From JAZRGE01 sp045644025 (GTDB taxonomy: Bacteria; Bacillota; Clostridia; Oscillospirales; Acutalibacteraceae), in contig JAZRGE010000062.1 in NCBI GenBank assembly GCA_045644025.1, positions 1 through 21,417 on the forward strand: a DNA stretch of 21,417 bases, in the 5' to 3' direction. The notes under the pieces are model-generated. The model was not told the origin of the DNA, searched no databases, and worked only from the letters and a program-made list of their open reading frames with translations. Numbering within the stretch: the first letter of the stretch is position 1; each line of letters begins with the position of its first letter. Both the position numbers and the translations under genes were made by a program. This document shows, piece by piece, positions 7,983 to 13,770 of the stretch.

Positions 7983-8207
7983 TTAAGAAACAAAATCTTC
8001 CAGTAGATCATCTATAAGAGAAAGGGAACCGCTGCTGCGTGAAAGGGCGGCAATAAAGAATTCCACGTCGGAACGTTTGGTGGATAAATGCCGCACGGTG
8101 ATGGTGCGATCTTTATCTGTGTAGGATATGCCGTAGCTGGCAATTTCACGGCCGTTTTCATCCAAGATAGTGTTCTTTATTAAGATGATTTCATAGTTGC
8201 GATTCAT
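7983..8207 (-). CDS. DUF6514 family small protein
   Basis: This 74-residue protein has the pattern I associate with DUF6514 of Clostridia: an N-terminal strand (NYEIILIKNTILDENGRE), ASYGISY, then VRHLSTKRSDVEFFIAALSR and a C-terminal LIDDLLEDFV helix. Function is unknown; it has no signal peptide or membrane helix and is probably a small cytoplasmic alpha/beta protein. The frame is open to 8222, but the ATG at 8207 has GGGAGG seven bases before it and is the likely start. Two overlapping strong promoters and a perfect palindrome lie just upstream, so it is probably tightly regulated. It may be the leader gene of the downstream polysaccharide operon, since only 72 bases and no terminator separate them. 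The family call is from memory of the pattern. Confidence 0.82.
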   Translation of the reverse strand: MNRNYEIILIKNTILDENGREIASYGISYTDKDRTITVRHLSTKRSDVEFFIAALSRSSGSLSLIDDLLEDFVS

Positions 8208-8222
8208 GCCAATCCCTCCCAA

Positions 8223-8247
8223 ATATTGTGAATATTATTCACAATAT
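8223..8247. promoter_or_regulatory. 25-bp perfect palindrome, probable operator
   Basis: The arms ATATTGTGAATA (8223-8234) and TATTCACAATAT (8236-8247) are perfect reverse complements around a single central T at 8235. The site covers the -10 box of the nearer DUF6514 promoter and the expected start region of both. The core TTGTGAA...TTCACAA resembles a Rex or CRP/FNR site, but the spacer between the half-sites is five bases rather than the usual four, so the regulator is not identified. Confidence 0.7.
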
Positions 8248-8271
8248 AATTAATATAAGACAAAATGTCAA
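8243..8271 (-). promoter_or_regulatory. Sigma-A promoter P1 of the DUF6514 gene
   Basis: A perfect TTGACA (8271-8266) and TATATT (8248-8243) are 17 bases apart on the minus strand. The -10 box lies inside the 25-bp palindrome, so a bound repressor would block it. Confidence 0.7.
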
Positions 8272-8280
8272 GTTTGTCAA
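8252..8280 (-). promoter_or_regulatory. Sigma-A promoter P2 of the DUF6514 gene
   Basis: A second perfect TTGACA (8280-8275) and TATATT (8257-8252), again 17 bases apart, are shifted nine bases upstream of P1. Its predicted start falls in the palindrome. Confidence 0.65.
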
Positions 8281-8293
8281 CAAAGAAAATGTG

Positions 8294-8334
8294 AAAAAAA
8301 ACCACATTTTGCCCTAAAAAAGGCAAAATGTGGT
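8294..8334 (-). terminator. Leftward intrinsic terminator
   Basis: A 13-base perfect inverted repeat (8301-8313 with 8322-8334, 8-base loop) is preceded on the plus strand by a run of A, giving a run of T after the hairpin on the minus strand. It has no T run on the plus strand, so it serves leftward transcription. The nearest leftward gene is rqcH, whose stop is at 8654; the terminator therefore lies beyond the oppositely oriented small gene at 8402-8653. Confidence 0.85.
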
Positions 8335-8355
8335 CGAAATTCAAAGATTTGTGGG

Positions 8356-8385
8356 TTGAAATAGATGTGTGGACGCCAATAAAAT
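8356..8385 (+). promoter_or_regulatory. Candidate promoter of the small membrane protein gene
   Basis: TTGAAA (8356-8361) and TAAAAT (8380-8385) with an 18-base spacer each differ from consensus at one base. The predicted transcript would start at the ribosome binding site, leaving almost no leader, so the assignment is tentative. Confidence 0.35.
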
Positions 8386-8401
8386 GAAATGGGTGATAAA
8401 A

Positions 8402-8653
8402 ATGAAAAAATTCATTAAACTTTTTTATGCCGCTCCCGAAGGATTCTTAAAATCACTGCTCTTGGGTTGCGAGATGTTCGTGCTTTTGGCTGTGGTGGCT
8501 ATAGTGTTCCGAATGATGCCTTACGGAACGCTCGGATTAGGGGACACGCTTGAACTTTCCGAAGCGGTGGGCTCGGCAGCGGTGCGGTGCCTTGCGATAT
8601 CCGTTATGGTAGGTTCGGCGGTGGGAATAGTATCCGCTGCAAAACCTGATTAG
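8402..8653 (+). CDS. Hypothetical small two-helix membrane protein
   Basis: This 83-residue protein is not recognised. It has a basic, aromatic N-terminus (MKKFIKLFY), a hydrophobic helix at about 18-39, a short loop with GTLGLGD, and a second helix at about 58-79 ending in AAKPD, consistent with an inner-membrane hairpin. The frame extends back to 8369, but the ATG at 8402 is preceded by GGGTGAT and begins the plausible membrane-protein N-terminus. It is convergent with rqcH and the two stop codons are directly adjacent (8651-8653 and 8654-8656). Leftward transcripts from the rqcH operon would run antisense across the whole gene before reaching the terminator at 8294-8334. The coding call rests on composition and a weak start site. 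Confidence 0.65.
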   Translation: MKKFIKLFYAAPEGFLKSLLLGCEMFVLLAVVAIVFRMMPYGTLGLGDTLELSEAVGSAAVRCLAISVMVGSAVGIVSAAKPD

Positions 8654-10321
8654 CTACATATCCCTCTCGGGGGTTACGTAAAGAGTTTTTTGATCGGTGT
8701 AGAAGACCATTCCGGGTTTGCCGCCCGCTTGCTTCTTCACTCTCTTCACGAGGGTGTAGTCCACAGCCACCGAGGAGGAAAGGGCAGTTTTGGCGGTGTT
8801 TGCTGCTGTGAGCTTTGCGGCATAAAGCAGGGTAGATTTGGGGATCTCTCTGCCTCCTGAGAACACGATTGTGTGGGCGCCGGGAAAATCCTTCACGTGA
8901 AACCACATATCTTGTTTGGAGGCGGTCTTGAAGGTGAGGGCTTCGTTTTGAATATTGTTTCTGCCCACCAGTATCTTAAATCCGTCGGGAGATGTATATT
9001 CCTTAGGTTTGCCAACGGGGGCATTTTTGCGGCCCTTAGAGGCGCGGCGTATGTAGCCCGTGGCTTCCAGTTCGGCTTTGATCTCGCCAAGATCAGCGGC
9101 GGATTCGGCGCGAAGCAGGGCATCGCCTACCGATTCAATATATTCCAGTTCGGCAAGTCCCGAGTCTATAAGCTGGCCGAGAAGCTTTTCTGCGTTGCAA
9201 AGCTTTTTATAATCCTTAAAGAAAAGGGAGGCGTTGGCCGTTGGGCTAAGGTCTTCCTTTATGTTTATTGTGATTTCCCGAAGTTCGGGATCATAATAAT
9301 TCTGCACGCGCACAGATTTTGCGCCGGGTTGCACCAGATGAAGATTGGCTTTAAGCAGTTCGCCCTTTATTCGTAGGTCTTCCTTAGCGGCACATTTTGC
9401 CAGATCCTGCCTGCGGTAGTCCAGTTTGCGAAGGGCTCTGCCCTTGGCGGCAGAAAGCAATTTTGAGAGCTGCTGAGCCTGCTGGGCTATCCTTGCTTTG
9501 GCATCTCTTTTTGAATAGACGGTGTCTAAAAGAACGGAAAAGGAATTAAATTTGCGATTTTCGGCGCTGTTGCCGTATTGCTTTAATTCCATATAGGAAA
9601 ATTCCACGATTTCTCCGCCTACGTAAGCAGCACAGGCCAAAGGGGTGCTGAGAGCAGATTTAAGGCTCTCGGCGGCACGCAGGGGGCTGCTATTAAGAGC
9701 CAACTCGCGGCTTATGGCAGGGGAAAGGCCTTGGACCGACGAAAGATAGGTTTTATCGGTGATATCTTTGCCGCCCACAGCTTTTGCTATTTCTTCGGCA
9801 GAACAAATCAACGGATTCAGTTTGTTTTGTTTTTCGGGTGGGCAATAGGTGGAACCGGGCTGGATCATTCTGCCGCCCTTTTCCAGGTCGGATCTGCGCA
9901 CGGCATCGATTATACGTCCGCTTTCTTCGACCAGAATGATATTGGATTGGCCGCCCATCATTTCGATAATAAGGCGTGGGTGAGTGACGTCACCCATTTC
10001 GTTAATGCCCTCGAATTCAAGGAAAGCCACTCTGTCCAGTTCAAGCTGGGAGATAGAGATAAGCCTTGCACCGATAAGATGCTTTCTCAGCAGCATGCAG
10101 AGCATGGGCGGCTGGGCGGGATTCTCGATGGATTGTGTGGTGAAGTGGAGCCTGGCGGAAGAGGAATTGGCCGAAAGGAAAAGCCTGCCGCTGAACTCCT
10201 TTGAGCGCAAAGCAAGAACCAACTCATCCTTGGATGGCTGGTACACTTTATCCACCTTGCAACCGATGGCAATATTCAGTTCGCCCAAAAGGCAATGGAG
10301 AAATCCACCGTCAAGTCCCAT
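8654..10321 (-). CDS. rqcH: RqcH / NFACT-family ribosome quality control protein (Rqc2 homologue)
   Basis: This 555-residue NFACT protein is also annotated in databases as fibronectin-binding protein FbpA. RqcH binds the 50S subunit carrying a stalled nascent chain and recruits tRNA-Ala to add an alanine tail that marks the chain for degradation. The N-terminal NFACT-N domain carries the Asp96-Arg97 pair (LELDRVAF) that matches the functional DR motif of RqcH; a helical middle (about 270-430) follows. The C-terminal NFACT-R domain has SPDGFKILVGRNNIQNE and MWFHVKDFPGAHTIV. Length is normal. The ATG at 10321 has AAAGGAG six bases upstream. It is the last gene of the DUF1858-trmK-rqcH operon, 11 bases after trmK. 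Confidence 0.95.
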   Translation of the reverse strand: MGLDGGFLHCLLGELNIAIGCKVDKVYQPSKDELVLALRSKEFSGRLFLSANSSSARLHFTTQSIENPAQPPMLCMLLRKHLIGARLISISQLELDRVAFLEFEGINEMGDVTHPRLIIEMMGGQSNIILVEESGRIIDAVRRSDLEKGGRMIQPGSTYCPPEKQNKLNPLICSAEEIAKAVGGKDITDKTYLSSVQGLSPAISRELALNSSPLRAAESLKSALSTPLACAAYVGGEIVEFSYMELKQYGNSAENRKFNSFSVLLDTVYSKRDAKARIAQQAQQLSKLLSAAKGRALRKLDYRRQDLAKCAAKEDLRIKGELLKANLHLVQPGAKSVRVQNYYDPELREITINIKEDLSPTANASLFFKDYKKLCNAEKLLGQLIDSGLAELEYIESVGDALLRAESAADLGEIKAELEATGYIRRASKGRKNAPVGKPKEYTSPDGFKILVGRNNIQNEALTFKTASKQDMWFHVKDFPGAHTIVFSGGREIPKSTLLYAAKLTAANTAKTALSSSVAVDYTLVKRVKKQAGGKPGMVFYTDQKTLYVTPERDM

Positions 10322-10332
10322 ATAGGTCTCCT

Positions 10333-11013
10333 TTATTTAAGGCAGCCTTCAATATATTCAGCGGCCGCCGTGAGTTCGCAAAAAAGTCCGTCTTGGCGCC
10401 TATCTTCGGGTATCATTTCGGCGCGACGGCGCAAAAGGTCGGCTGTGTAGGCAAGGTATGCCTTATCATCAGCGATGTTGCTCTGGCCCAAAAGCCCCGC
10501 ATAGGCAAAGAAATCGGGATAGTCACCGCTGTAGCTCGATGTCTCGGCCACTATCACCGTGTAGTGCCTGCCGGCATCCATTCCTGCTGATTCGGCCAAT
10601 GGAGTGAAGTGCTGGGCGGCCAGATATTCCCTAAGCCTCTCGCTTCGGCTCATGGGCTGAAGAATAAGCTTGTAGCTTCCGCTTCTCAGCCAAGGAGCGG
10701 CGGCAAGAATATCGGCGATAAGCTCGCCGCCCATGCCTGCGATCACAATTGTATCTACTTCATTAGGGCTAATGCAGGCAAGGCCGTTGCCCAGGCGCAG
10801 CTCTATGGCATCGCTCAGGCCAACAGCATCTATATTTTCGGCTGCCTTCATAAGCGGCTTCTTATTAATATCGGTGGCTATGGCGCTATCGGCCAGGCCG
10901 CAACGCACCAAGTGAATAGGGAGCACAGCGTGATCTGTGCCGATATCGGCCACCTTGCTGCCCGATGGAATATAACGGGCAATATCCAGCAATCTTTTTC
11001 CCAGGCGCGGCAT
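10333..11013 (-). CDS. trmK: tRNA (adenine22-N1)-methyltransferase TrmK
   Basis: This 226-residue class I SAM-dependent methyltransferase matches TrmK (YqfN), which methylates A22 of tRNAs in Gram-positive bacteria. The N-terminus LGKRLLDIARYIPSGSK leads to motif I VADIGTDHAVLPIHL, then GNGLACI, VIAGMGGELIADIL and LILQPMSRSERLREYL, all hallmarks of the family; the C-terminus is a helical extension. The frame is open to 11079, but the ATG at 11013 begins at the conserved N-terminus and lies three bases past the stop of the DUF1858 gene. No clear ribosome binding site is present, suggesting re-initiation. In many Firmicutes trmK follows rpoD; that is not so here. Confidence 0.94.
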   Translation of the reverse strand: MPRLGKRLLDIARYIPSGSKVADIGTDHAVLPIHLVRCGLADSAIATDINKKPLMKAAENIDAVGLSDAIELRLGNGLACISPNEVDTIVIAGMGGELIADILAAAPWLRSGSYKLILQPMSRSERLREYLAAQHFTPLAESAGMDAGRHYTVIVAETSSYSGDYPDFFAYAGLLGQSNIADDKAYLAYTADLLRRRAEMIPEDRRQDGLFCELTAAAEYIEGCLK

Positions 11014-11014
11014 A

Positions 11015-11212
11015 TTATTTACTGAAATGAGCCTGCAGATTAGCCACAAGCTTATCGCAATCGGCATCGTGTGCGGCACAGGCGGCCTCTATGGACTCAC
11101 TTCGGGCACGGGGGCATCCAAGGCAGTGCATACCTATCTCCAAAAAGTATTTTGCGGCGCTCTGATCTGCATCAAGAACATCGCCGATAATGCTGTTTTT
11201 ATCAATTGTCAT
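11015..11212 (-). CDS. DUF1858 domain redox-disulfide-like small protein
   Basis: This 65-residue protein is a stand-alone DUF1858 domain, a small fold associated with hybrid-cluster proteins and suspected of redox or metal chemistry. It shows the N-terminal DKNSIIGDVLDADQSAAKYF helix region and the IGMHCLGCPRA turn with a CxxC pair, plus two further cysteines (EAACAAHDADC). Function is unknown. A TTG at 11221 is in frame, but the ATG at 11212 has AAGGAG nine bases before it and is the likely start. It is the first gene of an operon with trmK and rqcH, behind a good promoter at 11244-11272. Confidence 0.88.
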   Translation of the reverse strand: MTIDKNSIIGDVLDADQSAAKYFLEIGMHCLGCPRARSESIEAACAAHDADCDKLVANLQAHFSK

Positions 11213-11243
11213 TTTAAGCAACTCCTTGCATATTTATATATAT

Positions 11244-11272
11244 ATTATATTTCCCCGCGCTTGCCATTTCAA
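11244..11272 (-). promoter_or_regulatory. Sigma-A promoter of the DUF1858-trmK-rqcH operon
   Basis: TTGAAA (11272-11267) and a perfect TATAAT (11249-11244) are 17 bases apart on the minus strand. The -35 box is 23 bases from the -35 of the divergent tRNA promoter. Confidence 0.8.
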
Positions 11273-11295
11273 GCCCCAAATGCTTCAAAAAACTA

Positions 11296-11323
11296 TTGAC
11301 AAAGGAAATGTTTATGGTATAAT
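11296..11323 (+). promoter_or_regulatory. Sigma-A promoter of the tRNA pair
   Basis: Perfect TTGACA (11296-11301) and TATAAT (11318-11323) boxes with a 16-base spacer lie about 20 bases before the first tRNA, as expected for a strong stable-RNA promoter. Confidence 0.88.
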
Positions 11324-11344
11324 TTCTTTTGCAGTTTATTGCAC

Positions 11345-11421
11345 GGGCCATTAGCTCAGTTGGTTAGAGCAACCGGCTCATAACCGGTCGGTCCGGGGTT
11401 CGAGTCCCTGATGGCCCACCA
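11345..11421 (+). tRNA. tRNA with anticodon CAU (elongator Met or lysidine-type Ile2)
   Basis: The 77-base cloverleaf has acceptor GGGCCAT/ATGGCCC, a D arm with AGCTCAGTTGGTTAGAGCA, anticodon loop CTCATAA (anticodon CAU), TTCGAGT T loop, discriminator A and encoded CCA. It is not an initiator tRNA, since the first acceptor pair G-C is matched. CAU is used both by elongator tRNA-Met and by tRNA-Ile2, where TilS modifies C34; the CGGCTCATAACCG arm recalls Bacillus tRNA-Ile2, but many clostridial tRNAs of this form are annotated Met. I leave it undecided. Confidence 0.96.
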
Positions 11422-11449
11422 CCGGATGATATAGCTGTCATCCGCCTAT

Positions 11450-11523
11450 AGGGGTATAATGTAATGGTAACATTCCGGTCTCCAAAACCGTCCTTGAGGG
11501 TTCGAGTCCTTCTACCCCTGCCA
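11450..11523 (+). tRNA. tRNA-Trp (CCA)
   Basis: The 74-base cloverleaf has acceptor AGGGGTA/TACCCCT, D stem ATGT/ACAT, anticodon loop CTCCAAA (anticodon CCA), a TTCGAGT T loop, discriminator G and an encoded CCA. The anticodon stem has a C-T mismatch at its outer pair. It is co-transcribed with the CAU tRNA, 28 bases downstream. Confidence 0.96.
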
Positions 11524-11528
11524 AAAGA

Positions 11529-11562
11529 AAATCCGTTCTCTTCGGAGAACGGATTTTTTATT
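11529..11562. terminator. Bidirectional terminator between tRNAs and the hexuronate operon
   Basis: AAATCCGTTCTC (11529-11540) pairs with GAGAACGGATTT (11545-11556) around a TTCG tetraloop, followed by a T run on the plus strand. The minus strand also has T-rich sequence after the stem. It ends the tRNA transcript six bases past tRNA-Trp and can end the leftward operon whose last gene stops at 11571. Confidence 0.9.
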
Positions 11563-11570
11563 TTGTTTTC

Positions 11571-12278
11571 TTATTTATCTGCCGTGTGTGCGGTGGATTT
11601 TTTTCGCTTCACGATCTCTGCTATCAGCAGCACTAATCCGTAGCCCACGGCGTACATAGGCGCCATCACCCAGGCGGTGAGCGGAGTGCCCGAAATTAAT
11701 GGCTCGGCAATATGAAATGCATCGCTCATATCGAAGGTCTGCATCAAAAATGCTCCTAATGTTAAATATGAAGTGAAACCGAAAAAGGTGCAATACCACT
11801 TTTTATAGGTGATGTCTATGTAGTTGAACATCAAAAGCGCTATTGCTAAGGTGGCTGATAGGCTATGATGCAGCAAGCCCGAGATTGTGGGCAAATAAAA
11901 AAGGGAAGGCCCTTGACCTACAAACGTGGCGTAGATAACGGTGGAAACACCGCCAAACAGACCAAGCAGCCAGGTGAAATGAAGGACGTTGTTGTTCTTC
12001 TTTCCCAGAAGAACGCCCAAAGATAGCACTAGGCTTGTCATACCGCAGAAACTATCGGGAATGATGCAGTACCACCTGACTTGACCGTATCTGAACACTT
12101 GGGATAGCCGATTTGTGAGTATGGCCACCAAAAGCAGAACTGCAATGGTGATCAGCACGAATCTTTTAGAGCGCTCTGTGACAGCATACTTTTTGCAAAG
12201 CAACAAGCACGCGGCCGAGATCAAGGTGGAAAAAATGATATAAAGAATATGTTCGGTTCCGAAAAGCTGCGGACCCAT
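11571..12278 (-). CDS. TIGR02206 / YwaF-family integral membrane protein
   Basis: This 235-residue protein has about seven hydrophobic segments and matches the TIGR02206 (YwaF-like) family: FGTEHILYI at the N-terminus, a RWYCIIPDSFCGMTSLVL helix, YLPTISGLLHHSLS and GTPLTAWVMAPMYAVGYG near the end. The function of the family is unknown. It is the last gene of the hexuronate operon, 29 bases after eda and just before the terminator, so a role in sugar-acid uptake or sensing is possible but only by association. The ATG at 12278 has no strong ribosome binding site; AGAGG lies rather far upstream. Confidence 0.88.
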   Translation of the reverse strand: MGPQLFGTEHILYIIFSTLISAACLLLCKKYAVTERSKRFVLITIAVLLLVAILTNRLSQVFRYGQVRWYCIIPDSFCGMTSLVLSLGVLLGKKNNNVLHFTWLLGLFGGVSTVIYATFVGQGPSLFYLPTISGLLHHSLSATLAIALLMFNYIDITYKKWYCTFFGFTSYLTLGAFLMQTFDMSDAFHIAEPLISGTPLTAWVMAPMYAVGYGLVLLIAEIVKRKKSTAHTADK

Positions 12279-12307
12279 AGAAAATCGCCTGCCTCTGAAT
12301 GCTGATG

Positions 12308-12898
12308 TTATGCGTTTTTATTTATCACAGCCATGAGAGCGGCGGTGTTGGTGGCAATATCGCCCTTCATTATAAAAGAACCGCCGATGGCCTGAATCTT
12401 ATCAAAGGCCAAAAATTCTTCGATGTTGCTCATATCCACGCCGCCCGTGGGCACAAACTTAATTTGGGGGAAGGGTGCGGCAAGAGCCTTGATTGCCTTT
12501 AGCCCGCCATAAACCCCTGCTGGGAAGAACTTGATAGTGGTGATTCCCAGGGAAATAGCCTGCATGATCTCGGTGGGTGTTACACAGCCGGGGAAATAGG
12601 GGATGCTGTTGGCTACGCAATATTTTGCCACATCTTCGCAAAGGCCGGGAGAGACGATAAACTCGGCGCCTGCCTCCAATGCTTTAAGGCACTGATCCAG
12701 ATTTATAATTGTGCCTGCACCGATGCACATATCGGGATAAAGCTCTTTGCCAAGCTTAATAGCATCGGCGGCGCAGGCTGTGCGGAAGGTGATTTCGGCG
12801 CAAGGCAGACCGCCTTCGCAAAGCGCTCCAAGAGTTTCTTTAGTCTCGGAAATATCGTTGATCACCACAACGGGGATGAATTTATAATCGTTTACCAT
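12308..12898 (-). CDS. eda: KDPG/KHG aldolase
   Basis: This 196-residue class I aldolase cleaves 2-keto-3-deoxy-6-phosphogluconate to pyruvate and glyceraldehyde 3-phosphate, the last step of hexuronate breakdown. Visible are the catalytic Glu35 in AEITFRT, GAGTI (60-64), FIVSPG, PGCVTPTEIM, the Schiff-base Lys123 in TIKFFPAG and the phosphate-binding FVPTGGV. Length is typical. A GTG at 12904 is in frame, but the ATG at 12898 is better spaced from AAGGAAG. It follows the reductase gene by 19 bases in the operon. Confidence 0.95.
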   Translation of the reverse strand: MVNDYKFIPVVVINDISETKETLGALCEGGLPCAEITFRTACAADAIKLGKELYPDMCIGAGTIINLDQCLKALEAGAEFIVSPGLCEDVAKYCVANSIPYFPGCVTPTEIMQAISLGITTIKFFPAGVYGGLKAIKALAAPFPQIKFVPTGGVDMSNIEEFLAFDKIQAIGGSFIMKGDIATNTAALMAVINKNA

Positions 12899-12917
12899 TT
12901 TCACAACTTCCTTTCAA

Positions 12918-13769
12918 TTATACTCCCGAATAGGCCGAGAAGCCGCCGTCGATAGGGAGAACAACGCCTGTGATAAAGCCTGCAGCTTTTTCGTTCACAA
13001 GGAAAAGCAGACCGCCTTCCAGCTCTTCTGTTTCGCCGAAGCGACCCATTGGTGTGGCGGCAAGGATCTTGCCTGTGCGTGCGGTGGGGGTGCCGTCTTC
13101 ATTCCAGAGTAGTTTGGCGTTTTGTTTTGTGGAAAAGAAGCCGGGAGCAATAGCGTTCACACGGATGCCCTCACGGGAGAAATGCACAGCCAGCCACTGA
13201 GTGAAATTGGAAATTGCAGCTTTGGCGCCCGAATATGCAGGGATCTTTGTGAGCGGGGTGAAGGCATTCATAGAAGAAATGTTGATGATGCTGCAGCCTT
13301 TTCGGCCCAGCATTTGGGAAGCAAATGCCTGAGTGGGAATAAGTGTGCCAAGGAAATTAAGATTAAAGACAAATCCAACGCCATCGGCATCCAGATCAAA
13401 GAAGCTCTTGGTGTCGGCGTCAATATCGCCGGGCTCATAGTATTCCTTATCCGTGGTGGCACGGGGGTTGTTGCCGCCTGCACCGTTCACAAGGATATCA
13501 CAGGGGCCAAGATCAATGGCCACCTGCTTTGCCACGCTGCAGCAAACGGACTTATCCAGCACGTTGCAGGCATAGGCCTTTGCCACACCGCCTTCGGCAA
13601 TTATCTCATTTGCGTAGCCTTCGGCGGCTTCGGCATTAAGATCCAGCAAAGCCACCTTTGCGCCTGCTCTTGCCAGCACCTTGGCAAAATAGCTGCAAAG
13701 CACACTGCCGGCACCTGTTACCACGGCAACCTTGCCTCGAAGATCTGTATCTAAAACGTTTTTATTCAT
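12918..13769 (-). CDS. uxuB: SDR-family D-fructuronate reductase (D-mannonate oxidoreductase, YjmF-type UxuB)
   Basis: This 283-residue short-chain dehydrogenase resembles Bacillus YjmF, the SDR type of mannonate oxidoreductase, rather than the long-chain UxuB of E. coli. It should reduce D-fructuronate to D-mannonate with NAD(P)H. The nucleotide-binding loop reads TGAGSVLC (18-25), in which the last Gly of TGxxxGxG is Cys; I believe this is usual in the subfamily. Ser165/166, Tyr179 and Lys183 (YSGAK) form the catalytic set, NGAGG is at 95-99, and the C-terminus GVVLPIDGGFSAYSG is typical. The frame is open to 13796, but the ATG at 13769 has AAAGGAG seven bases upstream and lies one base after the uxuA stop. 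Function is inferred from family and neighbours. Confidence 0.92.
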   Translation of the reverse strand: MNKNVLDTDLRGKVAVVTGAGSVLCSYFAKVLARAGAKVALLDLNAEAAEGYANEIIAEGGVAKAYACNVLDKSVCCSVAKQVAIDLGPCDILVNGAGGNNPRATTDKEYYEPGDIDADTKSFFDLDADGVGFVFNLNFLGTLIPTQAFASQMLGRKGCSIINISSMNAFTPLTKIPAYSGAKAAISNFTQWLAVHFSREGIRVNAIAPGFFSTKQNAKLLWNEDGTPTARTGKILAATPMGRFGETEELEGGLLFLVNEKAAGFITGVVLPIDGGFSAYSGV

Positions 13770-13770
13770 A

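Noticed and set aside
8223..8247. Canonical Rex (NADH-sensing) operator
   Set aside because: Half-sites TTGTGAA and TTCACAA match Rex, but the spacer is five bases instead of four, which shifts the dyad; I keep it as an unassigned operator.
11423..11444. Inter-tRNA hairpin as a terminator or attenuator
   Set aside because: No T run follows, and the two tRNAs share one promoter and one terminator.
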